From Macrocybe gigantea (Eukaryota > Basidiomycota > Agaricomycetes > Agaricales > Callistosporiaceae): DNA of 45,504 nt. The stretch spans positions 1-45,504 of the forward strand of contig SJRY01000166.1 of assembly GCA_011319805.1 (NCBI GenBank), given 5' to 3'. Position numbers and translations under genes: made by a program. This document shows, piece after piece, positions 10,896-22,689 of the stretch. Numbering within the stretch: the first letter of the stretch is position 1; every line of letters starts with the position of its first letter. The notes below the pieces were generated by a model, which did no database searches, had not been told where the DNA came from, and saw only the letters and a list, made by a program, of their open reading frames with translations.

Positions 10896-11445
10896 TTTTT
10901 AGAGCAACGGTTTTTTTTCGTTGTCAATGGATGGGACGAGGATTTAAGCACTGAGACAAGTGCCGACAAGTTGAACTTGTACCCTTGAACCGGGTTCTTT
11001 ATAATACAGCGGAGTTTGAACTGACACGTGGCCGTTCAATTAACGAAAAAGGCTGATTTCAACCTGACATTGTCCTGATGGTCCACACACTCGCCCGGCT
11101 GTCGCCTATAGGTTCCGCTTTGCGTGGCCAGTGGACTGATGTGAACTCGCGTTATGGACAATGGGCCACTTTTCGGTTTCCTTAAAGGCCTTTCAATTGT
11201 CAATTGGGCTTTGCATGTCACATTCGCTCCACTCATTTAGACAGGCAGCCAGTCCTATGCCTTCCGTTTGCGGGCCATGCCACAAATTAATGTTGGAATC
11301 GGTTTAACGACAAAGGAACGCCAATGTTTTCCAGGATCAGAAAAACGGGACATTCGCGCCTCCCATGCTATCACGTGAAACGGGCATTGACGATAGGATT
11401 TGATAGTGTTCCACGCCACGCTTCTACCCTCTTCAACCACCTCCC
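10896..11445. promoter_or_regulatory. Bidirectional promoter region, UBE2S (-) and SDR (+)
   Basis: A 550-nt head-to-head interval. No clear TATA box or repeated motif stood out. Short ORFs inside look random. Confidence 0.5.
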
Positions 11446-12645
11446 ATGGACCTCGGGCTCAAGGATGTACATGTTCTCGTCACAGGCAAGTTTCTTTGTG
11501 ATGAAGACGAGCACATAACAACGGACGGTCTGAAACTTTAGGCGCAAGCGGTGGTATCGGTCTGGAAACGGCTTCACTCTTTCTAAGTCAGCGAAAAATC
11601 GAATGTGGGCTGTTGTCCGAAGATACCTAACCCGATCTCTACATAGGGCAAGGTGCCAGAGTCACTGGCCACTTCAACTCGAACAATCAGTCGCTGCAAC
11701 CTCTGCTGAAAGAGTACGGGCCCCAAAAGGCTCAAGCGATCGGCGGCAATCTCGTTCTGGAAGATGACGTAGTCCGCTTGTTCGCCAACGCGACCGAGTC
11801 TTTCGGTCCCGTCCAGGTCGTGGTCATTAATCATGCCGTGTACCCGGCGGAGGACGTGCCCCTCGTCGACATGTCTCTTGAGAGATGGAAGAGAACCATG
11901 GATGTCAACTTGAACTCGATGTTCTTGGTTGCGAGAGAATTTTTGAGAGGCCTCAGGTCTGCTTCCGAAGAGCAGAAAAACTGTGCCTGCATCATTTTGA
12001 TCGGAAGTAGCGCTGGAAAGATCGGTATAGATGTGTTCTTTGTTCCGCTTTCGAGTATTCAACTGATGCAGAAGTGCAATTCTTAGGAGAAGCCGGGCAT
12101 GCGGACTACGCATCTTCAAAGAGTGGTACGCTGTCGTCGCCTTGGTTTTCAGTGTTTCCCCCAAAATGACATATCCATCCAAGCAATGATGTATGGGCTG
12201 ACATTGTCTCTCAAAAACGAAATTGTGAAAATCGCTCCGAGAGGCCGTGTTAACGCGATAGGTCCCAGTTGGATTGTAACCGTCTGTGTTTTACCGAATG
12301 TCGGCAATGACGACATTCACTGACTTTCATATCCGGATCCGTAGCCTATGGCCCAGGAATCACTGAAGGACCCCGTCGTCGCCTATCAAGCTTTGGCGAC
12401 GTGAGCATTATCTTTGTTCACTAGATGATGTCCCTTATTGATGTCGCCCCGCTTCGCAGCAACCCACTCAAGAAAGTCGGGGCACCCAGTGACGTAGCCG
12501 GTCAAATCGTTGTCCTGTCGTCTCCCGTCATATCTGGTCATGTCACGGGTGAAGTCCTGATGATAACCGGCGGTGTTGAAGGTAATTTTCCTCTTAGTTT
12601 TTAGGAGCCGTTCATGTTCTCAGTACCGTCCAGGCCGAGTTCTGA
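11446..12645 (+). CDS. Short-chain dehydrogenase/reductase (classical SDR), multi-exon
   Basis: An NAD(P)-dependent oxidoreductase. The start is MDLGLKDVHVLVTG. The cofactor motif TGASGGIGLE is completed across a GC-AG intron (11486-11541). Further motifs are VVVINHAVYPAEDVP (NxAG-like position), MDVNLNSMF, IILIGSSAGKIG with the catalytic Ser, and HADYASSKSA with the catalytic Tyr-x3-Lys. These are followed by NAIGPSWIVTPMAQE and the late block VVLSSPVISGHVTGEVLMITGGVEG. Introns at about 12030, 12125, 12260, 12400 and 12590 are GT-AG. The final short intron is uncertain: unspliced, the protein stops at 12604; spliced, at 12645. It is complete and intact by reading. The substrate cannot be told. 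Its 3' end lies only about 70 nt from the stop of the convergent GH3 gene. Confidence 0.88.
11486..11541 (+). other. GC-AG intron in the SDR gene
   Basis: A 56-nt intron, donor GCAAGT, acceptor CTTTAG. It is spliced to complete the glycine-rich TGASGGIG cofactor motif. The nearby GT (AAGTTT) gives a wrong frame. Confidence 0.78.
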
Positions 12646-12712
12646 ACATGAAAGAGGACCTTCCAATTTAATGCCATACCCTGACCTTCCCATCCGTACA
12701 TCTGTGACAGGA

Positions 12713-15700
12713 CTAAACGGGAATTGACCCATGTAATCGAAAATCCCGAGAACTTGCGCCGATCGCGATGTTGATCGTGCCTTCAGGCTTTCTCCAACCT
12801 TGATGGACGACGTCCCATATCGACAGAGAATGACGAGACAGGTTAATCGTCACCGCCTTCCTCTGGCCCGGTGCGAGGTTAATATCAGCAAATCCTTTCA
12901 GCATCGAAGGAGGCTCTCCGACTGAAGGCGGCATTTGGACATAGAGTTGCGGAATCTGGAAGTGCAAACGTTCTCAGCAAAGCTGAAGTCCCCAGCAAAA
13001 CATTGACCGACCTCTCCTCCTGCAACTGAGCCCATATTCTGAACATTAAAAGTAACTCGGTACGCAGGGCGATGCAACCTGTCGTCGATGTATCAGGTGA
13101 GCTGCTTTGACAGTTGACAGGAGCAGCGATTTGCCATAGAGCCGTTGATGACCCCACTGTCATGGGGCTTGCCTCGCCAGCGTCCCAACTTTGTTCCAAG
13201 CTCGTCTGAGCATTCGGAGGACTGTGGATTTTCGAGATGCGAAGGTTGCTATATGCGAAGGTCGTGTAGCTAAGCCCGAACCCAAATTCAAACCGCGGGC
13301 TGATGTTTCGCTGCCGAGGCCAAGTCTACGAATATGCTTCAACTGAGGCCGAACAACGACTCACCGCATCGAAGGCTCGATAGCCGATCAAAAGGCTATA
13401 GTCAGCGCGCATAAATAATCGTCGTGATCTGCATGCTGGCTCATGCGCACCCCTCTGTATATGGTATAGGTAGCGGGTCGGTTGCAGTTCCACTTCCTGG
13501 GACAACCTGTGCAGGATAGTCCTCCAATCGCTTGGCGATAGTGTAAGGCAATCTTCCGGTCGGGTTCCAATCTCCGTACAGAACGTCTGTGATGGAATTC
13601 CCTGCCTCTTGGCCGGGAGCACCCGCCCACAACACCTGTAAGGACACACTTAGTCTATCCGAGCTGTGAATCGTGGAAAGAAACATACAGCGGTGACGTT
13701 GGGATGGTCAATCCAAGGCTCCACGATAAGTTGCCCAACACTGTGAACTACCACGATCGTGTTCTTGTTCTGGGCTGCAACGGCGAGGATAAGATTATCG
13801 CCACCATGCCATGCTGTCAAGTTCGTTCTGTCGTGGATGGGGATCACTCCTCAATGAACATGAGCAAGAAACTCACCTGTCGCTGCCTTCGCTGGAATCT
13901 GAGTTGACAAATACTATTGCAGCCGACACACCGATAGCCATGTTTCCTGCTCGGGCAATATTGAAGTCGTCAAAGATCCAAGAGATCGAAGTCCTGTCTA
14001 GCCTCGCTCTCCTCTGGATCGCTTCGTAAGGCTGAAGAGCAATTAACGAAAGATTTATGATAATATAAAAGGAGCTCACAGAGATCAAGTATGTCAAGTT
14101 CACCGTGCTGTCAACCGGAATCAGTGTCAATCAAAGGGGGGTACGCATGTGCAGACCCGCTTCCCCCACCCATAGCGAGAATGCCATCATTCCCGCCCTG
14201 GTCTCTAAATTCATTGGGGCCAGCTATCCGTGCGGGGCCAGCATCGCTGCCAGCCAACAGAATGCTTCGCGGACGTTTCAAAGGCAATGCACCACGCTCG
14301 TTTTTCAACAGCACTATGCTTGCGGCGCCCATCTCTCTGACGAGTTGGAAATGGTCGTCTTGAACATCGATGTGTTCGTTCGTTGCTTCATCAGCAGGGG
14401 AATTGCCGTTGAAGTTGACTGCCGGGTAGGATGGGGAATCTTGATTTAAGAAATACCACCCTGCTAATATTCGCGTCTAGATATCCACCAGCAGTTTAGT
14501 GACTCTGAAGTTCCCGTACTTGTGTAGGCTTACCGCCATTTCCTTCACGCGGTCTTGCGATATCAAACCGTTTTGGACCGCACTAGTAAGGTTTCCGCCA
14601 AAAAATGACCCCGGTCCTCTGCCGATGTTTCCTGGCATCGTCATCTAAGTGTGGGCTCAGATCATTGGTTCGGACAGAGTGAGAGATTTATCTTACATCA
14701 AGGCCTGCTGCCGCGGACAGGGTGGAATGAGTACTAGAATCTCGTCAATTCGATGCGTCTCAATCGGCCACGAAACCAATTAATACTAACGCTCCCCAAT
14801 CGGACATAACATCTGGGGTTGATAACTAAGTACGGGGCTAGTTGAGGGGTATTAACATTCAACGTACATCCTCGAAAACCAAATTCACGCTTCAGAATAT
14901 CGTTCAGAGTTTTATCGTTCTCGCAAGCATATGTATTGTTGATAAGGTCTGAAGATGTGTTAAGACCTAATTTCGCGGTGAGGGAGACAGTGGTGCTCAC
15001 TATAGCTGCACATAATCGATGTGGTACCGGCCATGACGCTTCGCAAGAAAGGTTGCGCATAGACTTCGTGTTGCGTCCGATCGTCAACATTGGAAGACGA
15101 TGTTGTGCGAGCGTGCTCTTGTTCACTATCTCGACAAAATAAGTCACCCCGTAGTATCAGAACGCAACAATCTCACTTGTCTATAAAATGCTTCGCGCAT
15201 GCCTGTACGCCACCACTTTGCATTCCCAGAATTGTTTCATACGACGCTGGATGTGCAGAAATTTGTCAACACTCGATCATTGATGTGGTGTTTGTTCTCT
15301 TACCTTCTCCGGCGAGGAACGGATCTTCACCAAAGCCTTCGAAGTTCCTGCCCGCTTCTGCAACGCGGGCAAGGTTCATCATTGGGCCCAAAGCAACATT
15401 AACACCTTTTCCCTTGTGCTCTCTCCCCATGAAAAGTCCACGGAGGCGAATCATTGTGCGGTTGAAGCTACAAATAGTCATTTTTAACGAGTACGCAATG
15501 TCATTTTGGGCTTACGTTGCTGCAGCATTGATACCCGTAGGAAAGGCCGTAACGAAATCTGCGAGGCGAACACCGAGTGGGGAATCCTAAGAGAACGCAG
15601 TGTTCGTGGAAAGCGGCTTATTATGGAGGAGCAAATTGTCGACTGACCTCCAGACATAATCCTGGCCAACCTCGTCCATTGGTCGGTTCAATGGATGGAA

Positions 15701-16312
15701 TGTTGCCCTTTTAATTTTTACGTTTTCTTCTATTTGCGATATGAATCATGGTGAACTCACGACACAACGTCCAAGGAAACCAGTGGACTCTACACCTGTC
15801 GTGACACTGACCAGTTCATCAAGACTGAACGCAGCGATCTGGGATGCAGAACATGAACGATGTGATCTTTTATATCAACATAGAAGTCGTGAGGTTACTT
15901 TGGCTCTGGCTTTAGCATAAGCAGCCTCCCACGCAGGGGAGAAATCTGGAACGATGTTCATCGAGTCGTCTACTGATGGAGGACCCTTCGGATTGGTGGA
16001 AGGGAAAATGCCCGGAATCGGAACCTGGGAAGGCGGTATAACGGACGCGAAAGAACTAGCAGTGCTGATACCAGATAACAAAGAACTGGTTTGTTCGACG
16101 GAAGACAAGTGGCTAGCGGCAGTCGAAACGACTGAGGCAGTAGCCGGTGGACCAGAGGTTGTCGAAGAGAAGGACCGCGACGCGGCGTTGGAGGCGCTAG
16201 ATTCGGCCGACGTAGACTCGGCACTCTGCGACAGAGCTGGCGGCAGCAGGGCCGCCATTATCACGAAGAAAGACCTACAGAGCATGCTTAACACGCTGAG
16301 GCGATTTCGCAT
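12713..16312 (-). CDS. Secreted GH3 beta-glucosidase, copy A, lacking a conserved domain-2 loop
   Basis: It hydrolyses cello-oligosaccharides and aryl beta-glucosides outside the cell. The N-terminus is a signal peptide ([21 protein letters not shown]) followed by about 80 Ser/Ala/Thr-rich residues. A TATA-like TTATAAA (about 16338-16345) lies so close to the first ATG that the second ATG (about 16285) may be the real start. GH3 landmarks follow: [61 protein letters not shown], nucleophile Asp in [58 protein letters not shown], and the Fn3-like end [13 protein letters not shown]. All joins keep the frame across many short introns. Unlike copy B it reads SSEG-S-DR instead of [14 protein letters not shown] (near 13880). 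One intron is GC-AG. Confidence 0.9.
13079..13134 (-). other. GC-AG intron in GH3 copy A
   Basis: A 56-nt intron, donor GCAAAT, acceptor GACAG. It joins TALW to [10 protein letters not shown]. The paralogous GH3 copy B has a GTATGC donor at the same place in the protein ([14 protein letters not shown]), so the donor differs between paralogues. Confidence 0.72.
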
Positions 16313-17178
16313 TTGCTCGGGATGCGAGTCCTTTGAGTTTATAAGTCCCTTTTACCACGGAGGAATACCTTGGCATGCTGGCTTCTCCAAGTGCTTCGTA
16401 CGTGCACCGCAACGGCCCATATAGCAGCGACGTACTAAGCTTGCAGTGGGGTAAAGCGAGAAGTTCGCTCAGGTGACGCACGTCCCATGACCCGGTACGA
16501 CAGCCCAGTCCTGGCATTCCACGATATGGATACGTCAACGTCTTTGAGTCAACGAGATAGGAATCCATTCATAGAGCACTTTTTTCCTGCGGCATCCCAT
16601 CGCCTCATGGAACACCGGCGTTTGGAAGACGTTTATCAACGGAAGTTTGGCATTCTTGCTGATCAGCTGAGAGCCCGTCCGAGTCCCGTTGGCCATTGAA
16701 GAATACCTGCTTAGCAAGCGTATGTCAGTCGTCCGAGTCTGATGGCTACATTTATGGGAGAAATGAATCGGTGAGGGTTCCGTTGGAAGTTTGAAAATAA
16801 AACGAAGTCCTACGACTCCAACGTCATGTGGGTCCACCAGATGTGCCATTAATGGTGAATTTTGGAAAAGGTGGAATCTTCGAATTCGAAGGTTCGAAAG
16901 CAAATATTCATTTACCGCACATATGTGGTACAACACCATCAAAACAAGCGCACAACCGAAAAGAGTGCAAGAGCATCATGAGGAGGAGGGATAAACAACT
17001 GCATTACAAAACAAATACATTCAACAAGTTCATGTCCAAAATGCGATGGTCATACAACCAAAGGGTTCTGGTATTCTGCGCCATGAATCATGCCAAGAAA
17101 AGGGAGGGAATCTTCTCTCTTTCGGTGGCTGGAATAGGGTATAGTTAAACATCACGCAATGCGGAATGTTTCGAGGCT
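16313..17178. other. Intergenic between the two GH3 genes
   Basis: About 870 nt that should hold the copy A promoter and the copy B 3' flank. The minus strand has a TATA-like TTATAAA at about 16338-16345. ORFs at 16535-16942 and 16828-17148 have no domain signal. Confidence 0.5.
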
Positions 17179-20100
17179 TTACGGGATGCGTCCATGCAGG
17201 CGAGCATCGCGGCTGCTCGCACCAATAGTCACGCCAATGGTGCCCTTGGGCTTCCGCCATCCTTGAGCAACGACATCCCAGATCGACAGATCATACCGAG
17301 AGAGGTTGATCGTCACTGTTTTTTTCTCGCCTGGCGCCACTTCGACGTTGTTAAAGCCTCTCAGGATCGAAGGTGGCTCGCCAGAAGACGCTGGCATGTT
17401 CAGGTATAATTGTGGGATCTGTAGTGAGGAAAAAAAATATCAACGAACGATGCCGATCCAAGGAACGCCGCCTAGTCGTACATCACCGCCAAATACGGGC
17501 CCAATGTTCTTGACATCAAACGTCACCTTGAAGGCAGGTCTGTGCAACCTGTACATCACTGAGAATAAGCAGATGGATCACTGCAACTTTCAGACATGCA
17601 TACCATAGTGCGACAGAAGAGCCCTGGTCATGCGGACTCGGCTTGAACGCGTCCCACGCGCGTTCAAGCTCGGATTGAGTATGATCCGGACTGGGGATCC
17701 TCGAAATATGAAGATTGCTGTAGCTAAATTTAGTGTAACTCAGGCCGAATCCGAATTCGAAGCGGGGAGTAATGGTTTTCTGTAGTCAAACATCAGCTAC
17801 GTCCGCATACAATAAGATCTTCGAGCTACGCACGGCATCAAAGTGTCGATAGTCAATTTCCAATCTAAAACAATGCGAATCCTCAGAACGTCTGCAGCTC
17901 AATTTTAGCGCTTGACGCTCACCCTTCCGTATAAGGTATGGTTATGATGGGTTGGTTTCCTTGAGCCAACTGAGCAGGATAGTCCGCCGCTCGCTTGGCA
18001 ATGGTATATGGAAGCCTTCCCGACGGATTCCAATCGCCATAGAGGACGTCGACCAGGGAGTTGCCGGCCTCTTGGCCAGGGCGCCAGCCCAAAGAACCTG
18101 GCATGCGTTCTTTCAGGGGGGAAGTGGACATGCGTGTAAAAGATGGAACGTACGGCGGTAACATTGGGGTGCTCGATCCAGGGCTCCAGAATCAATGGGC
18201 CCACGCTGTGGATAACAACCATGGTATTATTGTTCTGTGCTGCGACGGCCAGGACAAGATTGTCGCCCCCGTGCCAAGCTGTCAAATTTTTCCTGCGAGG
18301 TCGTCTCATCAGAACAGGCGATATCCCGTAAATGACCTAGCTGACACACCTGTCACCAGGATTTCCGTCGACAGTGATATATCCTTCTCCGGAGTCTGAG
18401 TTGATGAACACGATGGCCGCTGACTTTTTAATCGCGACGTTGCCAGCTCTTGCAAGGTTGAAGTCATCCAAAAACCATGAGACGGAGGTCCGGTCCAGTC
18501 TTGCGCGTCTTTGGAAAGCTTCTAAGGGCTAAATGACAAATGCTTAGGTGGTAAAAGTGAAAAAAAAAGTGAAACACCGCACCGATACCAGATAAGTAAA
18601 GTTTGCAGTGCCAGATCCCCATCCCATAGCCAGAACACCATCATTACCACCCTAGAACAAAGAAGACCACGACCATGCGTGAGCAATAACAATGACTCAA
18701 AACAGGGTGGCGCACCTGATCGCTAAACTGATTAGGCCCAATTCTGCCTGGCCCCGCATCGCTGCCAAGTAGCACAACACTCCTGGGCTTCTTGAGCGGG
18801 AGTGCATTGTTCACATTCTTCAGGAGGACGGTACTAGCGGCGCCCATTTCCCTGACAAGCTTGTAGTGATCGTCCTGTACGTCAACATGCTCGTTCACCT
18901 CCTCCGAGTCGGGTCGGAATGCGTCGAAATTGGCTGGAGGGAACGCAGGATTGTCTTGGTGCAGGAAGTACCATGCCGCAACGATGCGCGTGGCTTTGCG
19001 TAATGAACAGCGAAACAAATTTGCAGTCAACAGGGTATCGATCAAAATTAAGCACTGATCATACTCACCCATATCATCCAATCGAGAGTCGGGGATGGTG
19101 CCATTTTGCACATATGCTGTGAGGTTACCTCCAAAGTACGAATCTCCAGAGCCGAACGTGATGTCCCCTATGGATACCGTGTGAATGAATGTTTCTACCG
19201 GACTTAAGACGCGTGCGGCATTACCAGGCATGGTCATCTGATGAGGTGATTCGAATCAATATACAAAACTACGACAGTGTTGTTGTCAAACACTTACGTC
19301 AAGTCCTGTCATTACAGATAGAGTCGAATGGGTTCTAAAGAAGGCTGAGAAGAGTGGAAGCGTCTGTAGAAAGGAAGGTCCTTACGCCTGCCAGTCCGAC
19401 ATGATGTCTGATGTTCCAATCTCAGCTGGGGCGTTGAGGAGTAGACCGAGGATGCCACTCACAACCTTGAAACCCGTATTCACGTTTGACGATGTCATTC
19501 ATGACTTTGTCATTTTCGCATGCATAGGTGCCATTAATCTGATCTGAAAAATGACGTTATGCAAAGAATAATAGTAGCGGAGACAAAGGACATACTGTAA
19601 CTGCACATGACGCTCGCGACACCGGCTAGGATACTCTTCAAGAAAGGGTGAGCGTAAATTTCATGCTGCGTGCGATCATCCACTTCGGAGGTCTCCTCCG
19701 TCCTCTTGATCTCTTGTTCACTTTACGCAGATTTAGTTAGTTTCAAAAGGAATGGATCGGCTGTTGGCGCACTTATTAATGAGATGTTTGGCACATGCCT
19801 GAACGCCTCCCGCTTGCATGCCGAGGATGGTCTCGTATGCTGCCTCTCCAGCGAGGAACGGGTCAGCGCCAAAACCTTCCCAATTGCGACCGCCTTGGGC
19901 CACGCGACCCATGTTCATCATCGGACCGAGCGCAACGTTGACACCCTTGCCAACATGCTCTAGCCCCATGAAGAGGCCCCGAAGGCGAATCAACCGACGG
20001 TTGAAACTGAGATGATGCTTCAGCAGGAGGCTCTGCTCCATTTAGGTCAACTACTCACGTTGCAGCTGCATTGATACCAGTAGGGAAAGCGGTGATAAAA

Positions 20101-21234
20101 TCGGCGAACCGAACGCCGAGGGGAGAATCCTGTGTAGCATCAGCATTCCAATCACAAAACCAATGTCATCGACGTTTACGGACCTCCAGGCAGAGGCCCG
20201 GCCAACCACGACCGAAAGCAGGCTCAACCGGTGGAATATTACCCTTGCAAAACGCATGAGCACAACGCAATCATTAATTTGATACAAAACCTACCACACA
20301 GCGGCCGTTCGTCCATCCAACACCAGTCGTAACATTCACCTTTTCTTCTAGAGAGAAGCCTGCAATCTACGTGATAGTGAGCTGATAAATTCGTTTCTCG
20401 TAGGCCAAAATGATCAGGGTGGAGCGCGCTTTGGACGGAGTAGAGCTCATTGCTCCATATGGATCTTAGCCTCATGGCATGAACCCATGGCGGCCGCGAC
20501 CGAGCAGTACACCGATGGCAATAGAGCGTTCAAAGACATGTGGTCTACTCCTTTCATGCAAAGAGCACCCGCAGTGCATGTGAGAGAATAGAGTCGGGGC
20601 TCACCTTGGCTTTTGCTTTCGCATATGCAATAGCCCATGCTGGAGCGAAGTCCGGTAGCAAGGGGAATTCACCTAGAATGATTGGGAATTAGGCAAGAGA
20701 GGTTTGCAACTAGGGACCTGAAGTCTACCGGCGGAGGAGATTTGGGTCAGTGGCTGGGAAAACACCTGGCACCGGAGATTGAGATGGTGTGGGGAAGGGA
20801 GAGAACGTGAACGTAGAGATTGGTGTAGTTGGAGGCGAAAGCGAAGAAGACAACACTTCAGAGCTCGCGCTTGTAAGAATGGACGAGACTGCAGATGACG
20901 AAAGCACTGTCGTGCCCGTTACGCTAACGGACTCAGTCGCGGCAGAGCTAGGGATGGAGTTTGAAGTCGAGGGAACAGAAACCGAGATGGATTGGGGAAT
21001 TGAGGTAGGCGGCAGAGACGCGGTGCTAAGTGTGCTGCTTGAACTCGTGGAACCTGGAACCGAGATGCTCGGAATGGTGAACGAGGAAGAGTCGGTCGCC
21101 GCGAAAACGAGCGGAAGGAGAAGGAGAGTGGGGAAATACACGGCGCCATCTGGGCAGACGGCGAGGAAGGAAGAGTACCAACGAAGTGGAGAAGAGTTGG
21201 ACATTTTTAAGCTGTCAGGGTTAAGGCTGGCCAT
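17179..21234 (-). CDS. GH3 beta-glucosidase, copy B (one apparent 1-nt frame break; uncertain N-terminal junction)
   Basis: A paralogue of copy A with full GH3 signatures: [68 protein letters not shown], nucleophile Asp in [67 protein letters not shown] and the Fn3-like end [13 protein letters not shown]. The N-terminus has a hydrophobic segment ([13 protein letters not shown]) preceded by about 30 residues, then about 120 Ser/Thr/Pro-rich residues. The motif [14 protein letters not shown] is split by one missing base at GGG 18079-18081. Near 20720-20745 the exon LLRR meets TAG, and no good donor keeps the frame into [11 protein letters not shown]. Either GTGTTT is used as donor, or an error or stop lies here. 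Confidence 0.85.
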
Positions 21235-22689
21235 CTGAGATCCGAGCTTGGCAATGTGTCACATTCATCGTCCTTCGTCCAGGTTTTGTCCAGGCTTGGA
21301 TCCACCACCATCAAGTGGACTGCCACTGCCGAATGGGCTGCTTCCTCTCGGCTTGCTGCCGCAAGGATTGCCTCCACCACCACCAGCTGGGTTACCTTCA
21401 CCTAGCTTTCCCACCAGGCTTGGATCCCCGATGGGCTCGGGAACGGGCTACCGAGGCAAGAACGAAAGAGAGAAGCTTTGTGAATGGGAATAGTATGGGA
21501 ATACCGGTTTCGTCTTTTTGTCCTTCCCTGAGGACGTGTTTTGTGGGGAGGTGGGATCGCATTGATCCTGGTTTGAACATTGATGTCGATAGAAAGCGAC
21601 AGAAGAGCAAACCCGAAAAAGGGAGCGCCGTATTCGGTTCTGAGTTTTCTGAGGCTAAACCGAGAAATTCATTTCCGCATTCAAATATTCACCCCTTTAA
21701 CCTTGAAGGTCAGAAATTTCTGGCCTCTCCATGGCCGCACGCGTCGAACGACGCTCTAGACAGAGCTGAAGCAGATGTAGTCCCGCTACATCACCTCCTC
21801 TCCCGAAGTTGACCAACATCGTCGAACATGGCGATGTCCACGAACGTTACGCCGCTAATTTGGACTTCGATCGTGTTTGATTCGGAGTCTTTCTTGCCCG
21901 AAAGCCTGATCAAATGGGTGCATGGAATCATCGTTGGCTCTTTTGCACCTTCTTATTCATACACATCTTCATGCTAAGAAAGACTTCAATCATTAGTGCG
22001 ACCATGACACAATATACCTTTCTATCGCGTTCTGGTGGCGGGTTTCCCGAAAGGTGTTGGAAAACGCGAAGGAAAGAAAGAACACAAAAGAGCGTTGTAT
22101 TTGAGCTCGCGGCAGTACTCAGAGAGGCTCGAAATATGGCTCCCGCAGAGCTTCAGGCGACTGTTTAAACAAGAAGCTCTGGCTAAAAATCGAATCCATC
22201 AAGTGCGACATGACTGCGGAGGATAAATGGTGCAACATGATGCTGAGAAGAGCCTCTAGTTGCTATTGCCCCTCTCCTTCTACTTCCTTATCCTGCGCCA
22301 GCATATTAATCGCGCCGTAATGGATCAAAATTGTATATGAATTGCTTGTGCAACCTTGGATGTCCGGCCCTCCGAGGCATACGGCGTGCGTCAAACAAGC
22401 CTCGATCATCAATGCGACGAAGGTATCATACACAATTACTGCCTCCGAGGGTCCAGAAGTGGTCATCGGCACCGCCTAATTTGTTACCAACAGCATACTT
22501 GTCATTCATCCGTGCTCATATGCAGTTTTCTTTTGGTAGGGAAAGGATGGGTTAAGCTAGTTTCTTTCTTTTTGCTTGTCGCCTCAGTGAAAGTTTTGGG
22601 AGTTGCAGCTAATTAGGCATCCAGCTCTTCCGAACGGTGCTCAGTAGAAATGTGCATACAGTATACGGACCGAACGCTGGAGAAAAGGC
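21235..22689. other. Long intergenic region upstream of GH3-B, with a low-complexity tract
   Basis: This holds the putative promoter of GH3-B and the 3' flank of the NLR gene. The part nearest GH3-B (about 21265-21430) is Gly/Ser/Pro-rich when read on the minus strand and has a 13-nt direct repeat. From about 21500 to 22689 I see only scattered short ORFs and no family signal. Confidence 0.45.
21291..21427 (-). repeat. Low-complexity Gly/Ser/Pro-coding tract with 13-nt direct repeat
   Basis: CAGGCTTGGATCC occurs at 21291-21303 and again at 21415-21427. On the minus strand the tract reads as NPAGGGGGNPCGSKPRGSS and GSPLDGGGSKPGQN, in the same frame as the GH3-B start, but a TGA (21267-21265) separates them. 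It may be an N-terminal extension of GH3-B disturbed by an indel, or simply non-coding. Confidence 0.4.

Noticed and set aside
16535..16942. 135-codon ORF on - between the GH3 genes
   Set aside because: Low-information sequence with no partner exons; better explained as promoter DNA.
20789..21238. 149-codon acidic ORF on +
   Set aside because: It is the antisense shadow of the Ser/Thr-rich linker of GH3-B.
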